Shown: positions 1 through 8,711 of the stretch, in pieces
How the letters are laid out: every line of letters begins with the position of its first letter
Position numbering within the stretch: the first letter of the stretch is position 1
Origin: Quadrisphaera granulorum
GTDB taxonomy: Bacteria > Actinomycetota > Actinomycetes > Actinomycetales > Quadrisphaeraceae
NCBI RefSeq assembly: GCF_003149145.1
Contig: NZ_QGDQ01000025.1
Span: 1 to 64,000, forward strand
Direction: 5' to 3'
Length of the DNA stretch: 64,000 nt
Notes under the pieces: model-generated
What the model saw: only the letters and a program-made list of their open reading frames with translations
Database searches by the model: none
What the model was told of the DNA's origin: nothing
Translations under genes and position numbers: made by a program

Positions 1-276
1 TCTCGGAGGCCGTCCAGGTCATGGGTGGGACGTTACTGGGCGCCACCGACAGTCGTACAGGTGTGCAGAGTAAATGCTTGTTACGGGGTTTTGAGAGTGA
101 CGAAGGGTGGTGTGGTGGTGACCGCGATGGGGCCAACAGACCACAGCTGCCCGGCAAGAGCGCCGCTTCTAGGGAGGGCGTAAGCCCGGTCCCGGCAAGC
201 GCGTGGATCGGCTCTCAGCGCTGCGAGAGGTCCACGAATGCCGCCCAGGCGCGGGGCGGACGCATGCAGGGTGCCG
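1..276. other. Left edge, no gene recognised
   Basis: This stretch lies downstream of the minus-strand kinase. I see no reading frame with a recognisable protein, no tRNA and no strong hairpin. A TTTT run near position 91 is the only AT-rich spot. It may hold the terminator of the kinase operon or the edge of a neighbouring gene outside the window. Confidence 0.4.
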
Positions 277-1689
277 TCAGGAGCGTTCCGCGAGCCTGGA
301 CCAGCGTCCGCGGAAGTCCTCAGCCTGCTCGCCAGACCACCTCGGCTCGAAGACCGTCTCCGGCGTCCAGTCGATCACCGCGTCCTCCAGCGTCAGGCCC
401 GGCGTCACTGCCATCCGGGCGAGCGCCACAGCCCCGAGGGCCGTGGCGTGTTCGGCGGGGTACACGTCGACCGGAACCTGCAACAGATCCGCGACGGCTT
501 GCATGAGCGCCCGGCTCTGCGTCAGGCCACCGTCCACACGCAGACGCCGAAGTGGGCTGCCGAGGTCGTGAGCGACCGCCCCCGCGAGCTCGGCGACCTG
601 AGCGGCGATGCCCTCCAGAACGGCGCGGACGAGGTGGGGGACCCCGGTGGACAGCGTCATGCCCGTCACCGTGGCCGTGGCGTCCGGGCGCCACCACGGT
701 CCCGCCAGTCCGGCGAGCGCAGGCACGCACAACACTCCCTGGGCGTCGGCAGCGGCGACACGGTCGAGGTCAGCGGCGGATCCGATGAAGCCCAGCTGTT
801 CCAGCCATCGCACCGCCGAGGCGGCGGTGTAGACCTGCCCATCGAGGCAGTAGGTGCTCTGCCCACCGATACGCCAGGCGATGGACGCCGACAAGCCCGC
901 CGTCGAGCGCACCGGTGTCCGCCCGGTGTTGGCCAGAAGGAAGGCGCCGGTGCCGAACGTGCACTTGGCCTCACCGGGTGCGAGACATCGCTGCGCGAGC
1001 AGCGCCGCCTGTTGGTCGACCACGAGACCACCCACGCGAACGCTCCCGCCGAACGCTGTGGTGGTTCCGACCACTTGGTCGCAGTCGACGATCTCGGGCA
1101 GCCGCTCGTGCCCGAGGTCGAACAGCCCGAGCAGATGGTGGTTCCAGGTGCCGGTCTCCAGGTCGGTGAGCAGCGAGCGGCTGGCCGTGGTGATGTCCGT
1201 GACGAAGGCACCCGTCAGCTGGTGCAGCAGCCAGGTGTCCGATGTGGTCACGACGCCCGCAGGGGTGGCGTTGCGCCGCAGCCAGGTGAGCTTCGGCGCC
1301 GAGAAGTAGGGGTCGAGGACCAGTCCGGTCCTCGCTGCGACGTCGTCGGCGTGCTCCCGCAGCTCCGCGCAGATCCCCTCTGCGCGCCTGTCCTGCCACA
1401 CGACCATGGGCGACGAGGGAGTGCCGGTAGCCGGGTTCCAGGCCAGGACGGTTTCGCCCTGGTTGGCGAGGGTGACCACGTCGACCGGGACGGCGGCGGA
1501 CGCCACTGCTCGACGGCCGGCCTGCAGGACGGAGTCGAGGAGGGCGATGGCGTCTTGCTCGACTCCGCCACCTGGGAGGTAGGAGGGGCGAACCGCGACC
1601 GAGGCCGCGCCGAGGACCCGCCCCTCGTCATCGACCACGACCGCCTTGGTTCCGGAGGTTCCCTGGTCGATCGCGAGGACGACGGTCAC
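277..1689 (-). CDS. FGGY-family carbohydrate kinase, glycerol kinase-like
   Basis: This is an ATP-dependent sugar or polyol kinase of about 470 residues, close to the usual 480-510. The N-terminal ATPase-fold motif DQGTSGTK lies at residues 8-15, followed by VVWQDRR. The glycerol-kinase-like DQQAALLAQ carries the expected catalytic aspartate, then GTGAFLLANTG, and the C-terminal lobe has LRVDGGLTQS. The GTG start at 1689 overlaps the stop of the upstream FAD oxidoreductase as GTGA, so the two are translationally coupled; an upstream extension of the frame is a shadow. The family phosphorylates glycerol or related polyols, and pairing with a GlpA-like oxidase suggests phosphorylate-then-oxidise chemistry. 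The nearby transporter is an amino-acid-type APC permease rather than a glycerol facilitator, so the substrate may be an amino alcohol or other polyol. Family call is strong; substrate is unknown. Confidence 0.88.
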   Translation of the reverse strand: MTVVLAIDQGTSGTKAVVVDDEGRVLGAASVAVRPSYLPGGGVEQDAIALLDSVLQAGRRAVASAAVPVDVVTLANQGETVLAWNPATGTPSSPMVVWQDRRAEGICAELREHADDVAARTGLVLDPYFSAPKLTWLRRNATPAGVVTTSDTWLLHQLTGAFVTDITTASRSLLTDLETGTWNHHLLGLFDLGHERLPEIVDCDQVVGTTTAFGGSVRVGGLVVDQQAALLAQRCLAPGEAKCTFGTGAFLLANTGRTPVRSTAGLSASIAWRIGGQSTYCLDGQVYTAASAVRWLEQLGFIGSAADLDRVAAADAQGVLCVPALAGLAGPWWRPDATATVTGMTLSTGVPHLVRAVLEGIAAQVAELAGAVAHDLGSPLRRLRVDGGLTQSRALMQAVADLLQVPVDVYPAEHATALGAVALARMAVTPGLTLEDAVIDWTPETVFEPRWSGEQAEDFRGRWSRLAERS

Positions 1690-2864
1690 GAGTCCCCCGC
1701 CTGGCCGGCACCGGCGCGGGCGCCCGTTCGGAAGCGCTGGGACGTCCGCTGCCACCAGGGCTGGTCGCTGGGTTCGACCGGTGGCCCCGTGACCAGCTCG
1801 GTGGGCGGAGCGAGGTCGATGTCGAGGTGAGGCAGGAAGCCGACGACGTGCTCGGCGATCCCCAAGGCCGCCGTCAAGCCCGTGGAGCGGATCGCGGCGA
1901 CGTTGAGGAGTCGCGGGTACGTGGTCGAAGGGCGGATCACGTAGTTGCAACCACGGCCGGCCGGGCGCAATCCGGCGTAGCTGTCGATCGGATCCAGCCC
2001 GTCGAGCGCCGGGAACTGCTGGACGGCCTTGGTGAGGATCTCACCCGCGGCCTCCGGGCGTACGCGCCAGTCGTCCTTGTCCACCTCATCGACGGCGGTA
2101 GGGCCAGCTACCACCTTCCCGTCAAGGGTGGGGAAGACGAGTACGCCCTTGGTTCTCGCGCTGGGCACCGGGAGGATGATGTGGTCCAGCTGAGCACCAT
2201 CGGGCAGCTCGAAGACGAAGAACTCGCCTTTGCGCGGGTAGATCTGGAAGGAGCGGTCTCCCACCAGACGCGCTACGTCGTCGGCGTGGAGGCCGGCGCA
2301 GTTGATCGCGGCGGCGCCGCGGACGGCTCGGCCGTCGGCGAGGTGGGCCGTGAGGGAGTCGGTGTGCCTGTCGATCCCGACGACGCGGGCATTCAGTTCG
2401 ACGCGCGCTCCAGCGGTCTCGGCGGAGGCGGCCATGGCTCGGGTGAAGGCCACCGGGTCTGTGACGGACTCATCGGGCACCAGCAGGGCGCCGTCCGACT
2501 CGCGGAGTGCCACCTCGATGCCGTTGCTACGAGCGTTCCGGTAGAGCTCGGTGACGACGTCCCGCTCTGCCGGGGACCGCGGCTGGAGGGCTGCCCCGCA
2601 GTGCAGTACCGGAACCTCGAGCCTCTGCAGGACGGCGGGTCGGATCCGCGCGGAGCGCAGGATAAGTGCGGTCTCCAGGTGTCCGGGTGCAGAGTCGAAG
2701 CCGGTGTGCAGGACACCTGAGTTGGTCCCGCTCGCGGAGTAGGCCAGACCCGTATCCGCCTCGAGGAGCACGGCGGGAACGCCCCGGTGGGCGAGTGTCA
2801 GGAGGACCGCCGCCCCGACGACTCCTCCGCCGATCACGAGGACCGGGGGGTGCGAGCGGGTCAT
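1686..2864 (-). CDS. FAD-dependent oxidoreductase, GlpA/LhgO-like
   Basis: A 392-residue DAO-superfamily flavoprotein. The FAD-binding glycine motif VIGGGVVGA is at residues 10-18. Further along are a GTNSGVLHTGFD segment and the typical IYPRKGEFFVFE and GPTAVDEVDKDDW blocks of the glycerol-3-phosphate dehydrogenase type 2 / L-2-hydroxyglutarate oxidase group. The ATG at 2864 is preceded by GGAGACACC, a good ribosome site; the frame continues upstream without support. It is the first gene of the minus-strand unit and overlaps the kinase by 4 bases. The likely role is oxidation of the hydroxyl of the kinase product or of a 2-hydroxy acid, passing electrons to quinone or oxygen. It is shorter than full GlpA (about 540) and lacks the BFD-like C-terminal domain. 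Confidence 0.85.
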   Translation of the reverse strand: MTRSHPPVLVIGGGVVGAAVLLTLAHRGVPAVLLEADTGLAYSASGTNSGVLHTGFDSAPGHLETALILRSARIRPAVLQRLEVPVLHCGAALQPRSPAERDVVTELYRNARSNGIEVALRESDGALLVPDESVTDPVAFTRAMAASAETAGARVELNARVVGIDRHTDSLTAHLADGRAVRGAAAINCAGLHADDVARLVGDRSFQIYPRKGEFFVFELPDGAQLDHIILPVPSARTKGVLVFPTLDGKVVAGPTAVDEVDKDDWRVRPEAAGEILTKAVQQFPALDGLDPIDSYAGLRPAGRGCNYVIRPSTTYPRLLNVAAIRSTGLTAALGIAEHVVGFLPHLDIDLAPPTELVTGPPVEPSDQPWWQRTSQRFRTGARAGAGQAGDS

Positions 2865-3289
2865 GGTGTCTCCTTCGCGGGGGCTGCGGCGCAGGCGCAT
2901 CGCTTCAGGGAGGACTCACCCGAGCGCGACTGTGACCGAAAGTGTGGATTCATGCCTGAAGCAGGTCAAGAGGGTGCAGTGGGCATTCTCTGTGGCATGC
3001 CTGTTGCCTCCTCGACACGTCGGCGATACATCCACGTGAAGCCTGCGCATTCGGTCGATGTCGTCGCGTGGCGGGGCACGCATATTCCGCAGCGGAGGGC
3101 TGCCTCACCCCTTGACGCCCTGCATGGCTACGGGCACTCTCGGGCACTACTCGGGCAGAAAAACACGAATCCGGGTCCATGGGCCCGTGCCGCCCCGAGT
3201 CCCGCACCACGCCTCCTTCCGCAGCTGTCGTCGACCCCCGACGCCCTCCCGCCCCAGCCCGTGCTGGCGGCCCGACGCTAGGACGCCCG
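2865..3289. promoter_or_regulatory. Divergent control region between oxidoreductase-kinase and permease-DeoR units
   Basis: This 425-base gene-free region serves both directions. On the plus strand TTGACG (3112-3117) with a 17-base spacer precedes CACTCT (3135-3140). On the minus strand TTGACC (complement of 2964-2969) with a 17-base spacer precedes CACACT (complement of 2941-2946). Both are plausible weak sigma-70-type promoters. Three copies of CGGGCA(CT) start at 3131, 3141 and 3152, roughly one helical turn apart and overlapping the plus-strand -10, so they are candidate operators for the DeoR protein encoded downstream. CATGCCTG occurs twice, at 2951 and 2996. Promoter calls are by eye. 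Confidence 0.4.
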
Positions 3290-4831
3290 ATGAGCCACGA
3301 ACGCACGCCCCAGAGCCCCGGCACCACGTCGACGTCTATCGCCTCCGGGCACCTCTCCGAGTTCGGCTACTCCCAGGTGCTCGAGCGCCGGACCAGCAGG
3401 TTCGCCTCCTTCGCTGTGGCCTTCGCCTTCGTGTCCATCGCCACGGGCACCTTCACCACCTACGGCGCCGTCCTCAACAGCTCCGGACCGCTGGGCATCT
3501 GGACCTGGCCCCTCGTCGTGGTCGGACAACTCGCCGTCGCCCTCGTCTTCGGGTGCCTGGCCGCACGCATCCCCCTGACAGGCTGCAGCTACCAGTGGAT
3601 GTCGCGACTCGCCAGCCCCGTCCTCGGTTGGTTCACCGGCTGGATCACCTTCACCTTCCTCGTGGTCGTTGCCGTCGCCGTCGACTACACCATCGCCTCG
3701 ACGTTGCTCCCGGCGCTCTTCGGCTACAGCGGAACCCCCGCCGAGGCGTGGGCCATCACCGCTGCCGTTCTCGTGCTGCAAGCAGCCCTGGTCGCTTTCT
3801 CGACGCGGTGGACCGAGCGCGTCAACAACGTCGCGGTCACGGCCGAGCTGGTCGGGATGATCCTGCTCGTCGTCCTCGTGCTCGTCGTCGGCGCCGTCCG
3901 TGGTCAGCTCTCGGGAGAGGCCCTCTTCAGCAAGGGCGGCGTGCCCGCGGAGGGGTACTTCTCCTTCGGCAGCATGACCGAACCCGGACCGTGGGTACTG
4001 GCCTTCCTGCTCGGGGCCTTCACCATCGTCGGATTCGAGTCTGCGGCGAACCTCGCCGAGGAGACCGAAGACCCGGAGGTGGTCGTTCCGCGGGCTATGT
4101 GGCAGGCCGTGCTGGCCTCAGGGGTGCTGGGCTTCCTGTTCCTGGTCGCCATTGCCGCCGCCACCCCCGACCCCATCGCCCTGGCGACGTCCGCCACGCC
4201 CGTGGCCGACGTCATCCAGCATGTCCTCGGCTCCTACGTGGGCTCGGCGCTGCTGGTGCTGGTCACGCTTGCCGTCTTCGCTTGCGGCCTGGTCATCACC
4301 ATGACGGGCGTCCGTCTGGTGTGGGCGATGTCCCGCGACGAGCGGTTCCCCGGGCACCGGGCGCTGAGCACCATCGACGCCGCGACGGGTACTCCACGCA
4401 ATGCCACCGTGCTCTTCCTGCTCGTCACCCAGTGCGTCTTGGCGGTCTTCGCCGTCCAGACCAACGCCCTGTTCAGCCTGTTCTCCGCCGCGACGCTGCT
4501 GCCGGCCGTTCTCTACCTAGCGGTCGTGATCATGTACGCCGTCAAGCGCCGACAGCTGCCGCCGACCGCCGGCTTCTCGCTCGGCAGGGCCGAGACCCCG
4601 GTGATCGTGCTGGCCCTGGTCTGGCTGGTCTTCGAGCTGAGCATCTTCCGTGGTCCGTCGTTCCGCGATCCGTGGCTGTACGTGCTCGGGATGACGGCGC
4701 TGGGGGCGCTCTACCTGGGGTGGCTGCTCTACCGGCGAGGAGCCGGCGGGTTGGCGATGCCGTCGACCACCACCGTCGAGGAGGCGCGTCAGAGCAGCAC
4801 CGCCGCGGGGGACGCTGCTCCTCGGGCATGA
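3290..4831 (+). CDS. APC-superfamily amino acid/polyamine permease
   Basis: An integral membrane transporter of 513 residues with about 12 hydrophobic segments. It begins with a soluble N-terminus containing FGYSQVLERRTSRF, followed by the first membrane helix FASFAVAFAFVSIATG. This matches amino acid, GABA or choline-type permeases of the APC superfamily. In the middle, FTIVGFESAANLAEETEDPE is the conserved helix 6 and loop region of this group. The ATG at 3290 follows an AGGA element; a longer in-frame start at 3179 has no ribosome site and codes for a proline-rich tail. The DeoR gene follows 55 bases downstream on the same strand, so both are probably co-transcribed. It likely imports the compound processed by the divergent oxidoreductase and kinase. 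Confidence 0.88.
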   Translation: MSHERTPQSPGTTSTSIASGHLSEFGYSQVLERRTSRFASFAVAFAFVSIATGTFTTYGAVLNSSGPLGIWTWPLVVVGQLAVALVFGCLAARIPLTGCSYQWMSRLASPVLGWFTGWITFTFLVVVAVAVDYTIASTLLPALFGYSGTPAEAWAITAAVLVLQAALVAFSTRWTERVNNVAVTAELVGMILLVVLVLVVGAVRGQLSGEALFSKGGVPAEGYFSFGSMTEPGPWVLAFLLGAFTIVGFESAANLAEETEDPEVVVPRAMWQAVLASGVLGFLFLVAIAAATPDPIALATSATPVADVIQHVLGSYVGSALLVLVTLAVFACGLVITMTGVRLVWAMSRDERFPGHRALSTIDAATGTPRNATVLFLLVTQCVLAVFAVQTNALFSLFSAATLLPAVLYLAVVIMYAVKRRQLPPTAGFSLGRAETPVIVLALVWLVFELSIFRGPSFRDPWLYVLGMTALGALYLGWLLYRRGAGGLAMPSTTTVEEARQSSTAAGDAAPRA

Positions 4832-4886
4832 GCACCTGACAGCATCGCCCAGAGAATCCCCTCGTCTCCCGCGTCCAGGAGGAACC

Positions 4887-5663
4887 ATCCTCGCCATCGA
4901 GCGTCAGGACCGGATCGCGCACCTGGTCCGCGAAGCGACCGTCGTCCGCACCGAGGTCCTCGCCGGCCAGCTGGGCGTCTCCCTGGAGACGATCCGCCGA
5001 GATCTGGCGGCGCTGGAGGAGCGGGGTGAGGTCCGCCGGGTCCACGGAGGGGCGGCGACGGCGCTCGCCTCGCGGCCCGACGAGGCTCCCTTCACCGAGC
5101 GCACGACGATGGAACTGGGCGCCAAGGCCGCGATCGGCCGGGCGGCCGCGGCGCTCCTGCGACCAGGCCAGACCGTAGTCATCGACGTGGGCACCACGGC
5201 CGTGGAGGTCGCGCGGGCTGTTCCCGGCGACTTCCACGGCGTGGTCGCGACGAGCTCGCTGCGCGTCGCCGGTGTACTGGCGGGGCGGTCCGGGATCGAG
5301 GTTCTCGTCGCCGGTGGCAGGGTCCGGGAAGGAGACCTGGCGGTCTGCGGCGCGCAGGCGGTCGCCTTCTTCGACGACCTGTGCCCGGACATCGCCTTCG
5401 TGGGCTCGGGCGGTGTCTCCGCCAGCGGCCTGACCGACTACCACCTCGACGAGGCAGCGAGCCGGCGCGTCATGATCAGCCGGTCGGCGCGCTCGTATGC
5501 CCTGGTCGACCACTCCAAGATCGGCCGTACGGCTCCCTACCGCGTCTGCGGCCTCGAACAGCTGAGCGGCATCATCACCGACCGGCAGCCGAACACGGAC
5601 CAGCGGGAGGTCGTCGACGCCGTTGCCGAGCTGCTGGTCGCCACACCCTCGAGCGAGCTCTGA
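4887..5663 (+). CDS. DeoR-family transcriptional regulator with apparent ATC start
   Basis: A sugar-catabolism-type repressor of about 258 residues, the normal DeoR length. The N-terminus reads I-L-A-I-E-R-Q-D-R-I followed by a winged-helix domain with LETIRRDLAALEERGEVRRV and the RVHGGA signature at about residues 50-56. The C-terminal sugar-phosphate sensor domain contains VIDVGTTAVEVAR and DLAVCGAQA. No ATG or GTG lies in frame before the helix-turn-helix. A strong AGGAGG at 4877-4882 sits 4 bases before ATC 4887, which matches where family members begin. The first in-frame ATG is at 5109 and would delete the whole DNA-binding domain. Either ATC is the true start or there is a base substitution at the start codon. 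It probably controls the divergent catabolic genes and itself. Confidence 0.82.
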   Translation: MLAIERQDRIAHLVREATVVRTEVLAGQLGVSLETIRRDLAALEERGEVRRVHGGAATALASRPDEAPFTERTTMELGAKAAIGRAAAALLRPGQTVVIDVGTTAVEVARAVPGDFHGVVATSSLRVAGVLAGRSGIEVLVAGGRVREGDLAVCGAQAVAFFDDLCPDIAFVGSGGVSASGLTDYHLDEAASRRVMISRSARSYALVDHSKIGRTAPYRVCGLEQLSGIITDRQPNTDQREVVDAVAELLVATPSSEL

Positions 5664-5716
5664 TGCGGCGATCGCGCGCGAGCCGCAGCTGCCGTCGTCA
5701 TCGCCCGTCGTCGTCC

Positions 5717-7165
5717 TCAGTGGTTTCCGGCCACCTTGCCCGCCAGCACCGCTAGCGGTGAGGTGCGGGTCCGTCCGCGGGCCTCGGCGGCGTCGGCCAT
5801 CCGGTAGGTCGCGTACAGACCGTGGACAGCGAGCCATCGCAGCGGCTCCGGCTCCCACCGTCGCACCCGGTGGCCCACCCACGGCAGCTCCGTCAGCGGG
5901 GTGCGCTCACCGAGCACGAGGTCACGCAGCGTGCGCCCGGCGAGGTTCGTGGCGGTGACACCGGTACCGACGTACCCACCGGCCCAGGCCAGGGCGGTGC
6001 CGTCAGCGGCGCGCTCCAGCCCCACGGACGCCTGCCAGTCTCGGGGGACGGCGAGCACCCCCGACCACGCGTGCTCCAGCGGCGCGCGCCCGTCGGGCGT
6101 GAGGGAACGCAGCACGGGGAAGAACTCCTCCAGCACCCGTCGCAGGCCCTCCACCGTGCGGGTCGGGGTGACGCCGCCGGCAGTGGTGCGGGCGGTGCTG
6201 GAGCCCCACGTGTACGGGACACCGCGCCCGCCGAGGGCGATCCTGTCGTCAGCGGTGCGCTGCGCGTACATGTAGACGTGCGCCGCGTCACCGAGGGTGG
6301 CGCGCCCGTCCCAGCCGATGGCGTCCCACACCTGCGGCGGCAGCGGCGCGGTGGCCACCATCGAGGAGTTCATGGGCAGCCACTCGCGGCGATACCCGGC
6401 GAGGTCCGCGGTGAAGCCCTCGGTGGCGCGCACCACCACACGCGCACGCACCTCGCCGGGCACGCCGTCGACCAGCGTCCGCGCGAGCCCCGGGGCGACT
6501 GACACCACCCGGGTCCCCTCGAAGATCTCCACGCCGAGCCGCTCCACCGCATCCGCCAGCCCGCTCACGAGCTTGGCGGGGTTGATGCGCGCGCAGTGCG
6601 GGTGCCACACCGCCGCCGACGTTCCTGCCACCCCGATCCGCGCGAATGCCGACTCGGCGTCCAGCCACTCCACGTCGGTGCCGGGGCGCGCCGCCATCGA
6701 CGTGTGCAGCTCCCGCAGCCGTGCCAGCTGCGCCGGGCCGCGCGCCACCGTGTGCTCCCCGCCGAGGTGCACGTCCGCATCGATGCCCTCCGCCGCGGTG
6801 ACCCGCACCACCTCGGCCACCGTCTCGTTCATGGCTTGCTGGAACGTGTCCAACGCCGCCTGGCCGTGCGTTGCGAGGTACCGCTCCACGCCGCCGGTGA
6901 TCTCGTTGGTCAGCCAGCCGCCGTTGCGGCCCGACGCGCCGTACCCCGCGAACGCCTGCTCGAGGACGACGACGCGCAGCGACGGGTCCGCCCGTTTCAG
7001 GTAGTACGCCGTCCACAGTCCGGTGTAGCCCGCGCCCACGATCGCGACATCGCACTCCAGCGCAGGAGATGAGGACGACGACGGCAGCGCCGGCCGAGGC
7101 TGGCGCTGGCGCGCGCCCCCGAGCCGGTGCCACCAGAAGCTGACCTCGCCGTTGACCAGACGCAT
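5717..7165 (-). CDS. FAD-dependent amine/amino-acid oxidoreductase (DadA/PuuB-like)
   Basis: A 482-residue DAO-family flavoenzyme. After a short Ser-rich stretch, the Rossmann motif DVAIVGAGYTGLWTAYYL lies at about residues 40-57. GYGASGRNGGW and the C-terminal WAGGYVGTGVTATNLAGR are typical of gamma-glutamylputrescine oxidase and related amine oxidases. The ATG at 7165 begins MRLVNGEVSFWW, a common N-terminus in this subgroup; the frame runs further upstream without support. It is convergent with the DeoR gene and divergent from the next small gene. Expected reaction: oxidative deamination of a primary or secondary amine with electron transfer to oxygen or a carrier. Substrate not determinable; polyamine or sarcosine-like amines are possible. 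Confidence 0.82.
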   Translation of the reverse strand: MRLVNGEVSFWWHRLGGARQRQPRPALPSSSSSPALECDVAIVGAGYTGLWTAYYLKRADPSLRVVVLEQAFAGYGASGRNGGWLTNEITGGVERYLATHGQAALDTFQQAMNETVAEVVRVTAAEGIDADVHLGGEHTVARGPAQLARLRELHTSMAARPGTDVEWLDAESAFARIGVAGTSAAVWHPHCARINPAKLVSGLADAVERLGVEIFEGTRVVSVAPGLARTLVDGVPGEVRARVVVRATEGFTADLAGYRREWLPMNSSMVATAPLPPQVWDAIGWDGRATLGDAAHVYMYAQRTADDRIALGGRGVPYTWGSSTARTTAGGVTPTRTVEGLRRVLEEFFPVLRSLTPDGRAPLEHAWSGVLAVPRDWQASVGLERAADGTALAWAGGYVGTGVTATNLAGRTLRDLVLGERTPLTELPWVGHRVRRWEPEPLRWLAVHGLYATYRMADAAEARGRTRTSPLAVLAGKVAGNH

Positions 7166-7220
7166 CGGCGCACGGTAGCCGTGCGAGTTCGGAAAGAGAG
7201 CGGCGCGATGAGGAGCGGAG

Positions 7221-7784
7221 GTGAGCGCGAGGCTAGTCCCGGGGCCGCGCAGAGACCCTCGCGGAGACAGCGGCGCCCCGGTCCACGACCATGGTCGGGT
7301 GCCCGCCGTGGACCCGACAGCGCTCCGCCGGCTCCTCGCGCTCGCAGCGACGCGCGGCCCGGACGCGATCCGCTGGATGACGGCGGTCGCCCCCATCCTC
7401 CGCGAGCCGGAGACGCGGGAGCGCCTCGGCGCCCTCACCCGCCGCTGGTCCGACGCCCGCGCTGCCCGCACCCCCGACGCGCGGCTCGCGCAGCAGATCT
7501 CCGCCCTCGTCGACCACGCCACCGCGGCCCGCGGCGACGCCGAGCGCGCCGGCAGCGCCGCGCAGACCGCTCAGGCCGACGCGTGGCTGCGGCGCGCCAG
7601 GGCCCTGGAGCGGTCGCGCCACCTGCTGCTCGGGGCGACGACGCCGGGCCGCGCGGACGCCGCCCGCCGCAAGCAGGCGGTGGAGCGCCTCACCCCCGAG
7701 ATCGACAGGCTGCGCGTCGAGATGCTCGAAGCGATGCTCGCGCTGGGCCACGGCCAGGACTCGGACGACCAGCGCGAGCCCTGA
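7221..7784 (+). CDS. Hypothetical Ala/Arg-rich helical protein
   Basis: A 187-residue soluble protein with no domain I recognise. Most of it is predicted helical and highly charged, with many Arg-Ala-Leu segments such as ALRRLLALAATRGPDAIRW and a C-terminal helix rich in Glu and Leu. The GTG at 7221 follows AGGAG at 7211-7215 with a 5-base gap, so this start is favoured over internal GTGs at 7299 and 7308. Its stop lies in a perfect 12-base palindrome shared with the stop of the convergent membrane protein gene. No signal peptide or membrane segment is visible. Confidence 0.6.
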   Translation: MSARLVPGPRRDPRGDSGAPVHDHGRVPAVDPTALRRLLALAATRGPDAIRWMTAVAPILREPETRERLGALTRRWSDARAARTPDARLAQQISALVDHATAARGDAERAGSAAQTAQADAWLRRARALERSRHLLLGATTPGRADAARRKQAVERLTPEIDRLRVEMLEAMLALGHGQDSDDQREP

Positions 7785-7790
7785 TCAGGG
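7779..7790. repeat. Perfect 12-bp palindrome holding both convergent stop codons
   Basis: CCCTGATCAGGG contains the TGA of the plus-strand gene (7782-7784) and the complement of the TGA of the minus-strand gene (7785-7787). The two genes abut with no gap. It is too short for a confident terminator. Confidence 0.6.
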
Positions 7791-8711
7791 ACGGGGCGCG
7801 CCGCCGGGTGGGAAGGTGCCACCGAATGGCGCGCTGGTGCCGAAGCGCACCTTCGCCGCGTCGACGCGGCGGCGCAGGTCCTGCCAGCGCGACCACACCG
7901 CCCAGCCCAGCAGCGCCATGGCCCCCACAGCGGCCACGGCGGCGAGCAGGGCGCCGCCGTCACGACCGGCCGCCCCGGCGGCCAGCGCCAGCAGCGCCCA
8001 CACCGCCGTGAGTGTGCTCGCCGCGCGGGCCCGCCAGCGGTGCACCACCGCGACCCCTGCTCCCAGGGCAAGGACGACGACGCCGGTCTGCCACGCCGCC
8101 GCGGCTGCGCCCGACGTCGGGAGGCCCACGCTGACGAGGGCGGCCGCGAGGTCGACGGGCACCGCGACGGCCATCCACCCGGTGAACGCCCCCAGGGTGC
8201 CCAGCAGCAACGCCCGGGCGGGCAGGTGCAGGAGGCGGCGGTGCCGCAGGGCGGTGTCGTAGGCGACGACGAGCAGCGCGAGCGCCGCCGCGGAGGCCAG
8301 GACGGGTGCCCACGACGGCGCTGTGGCTCCGAGGACGACCCATGCGACCGCTGCGGCCACCGCTCCGGCGAACGGCCAGGCGACGCGGCGGGCCGCGGGC
8401 TGGTCGCCGCGTCGCGCGGGCAGCTGGTGGACGGCCCACACCAGGACTCCGGCGACGGCGATGGCCCACACCGCGGACGTCCAGCCCGCGGGCGTGATGA
8501 ACAGGTCTGTAGCGCCACCCCCACCGACACCGCTGCCACCCCCGCTGCCCCCGCCGGTGCTCATCGGGCGGCTCACGCCACCCGCCGTCGCGACCATGGC
8601 TACGACGAGCTGCAACGCCGCGAGGACGGCGAACGTCCAGCGGCGCAGCAGCGAGGGGAGAGGCGGTCGGGCCGTGACACGGGACGGTGGTGAAGTGAGA
8701 ACGGCGGCCAT
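7785..8711 (-). CDS. Multi-pass membrane protein of unknown function
   Basis: About 308 residues with seven or eight hydrophobic segments, including FAVLAALQLVVAMVATAG near residue 28, WAIAVAGVLVWAVHQL, AGAVAAAVAWVVLG and ALLAAVAAVGAMALLGWAVW near the C-terminus. A Gly/Ser-rich linker follows the first helix. The C-terminal tail after WSRWQDLRRRVDAAK is soluble. No family recognised. The ATG at 8711 is chosen; a GTG five codons upstream is also possible and neither has a clear ribosome site. It ends exactly against the hypothetical gene on the other strand. Confidence 0.65.
   Translation of the reverse strand: MAAVLTSPPSRVTARPPLPSLLRRWTFAVLAALQLVVAMVATAGGVSRPMSTGGGSGGGSGVGGGGATDLFITPAGWTSAVWAIAVAGVLVWAVHQLPARRGDQPAARRVAWPFAGAVAAAVAWVVLGATAPSWAPVLASAAALALLVVAYDTALRHRRLLHLPARALLLGTLGAFTGWMAVAVPVDLAAALVSVGLPTSGAAAAAWQTGVVVLALGAGVAVVHRWRARAASTLTAVWALLALAAGAAGRDGGALLAAVAAVGAMALLGWAVWSRWQDLRRRVDAAKVRFGTSAPFGGTFPPGGAPRP

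Noticed and set aside
238-1830. A 530-codon plus-strand frame across the FGGY kinase
   Set aside because: The minus strand encodes an unmistakable kinase; the plus frame is Arg/Asp/Gly-rich shadow.
5109-5663. DeoR gene as a truncated pseudogene lacking its DNA-binding domain
   Set aside because: The missing domain is intact in frame upstream, behind a strong ribosome site; only a standard start codon is missing.
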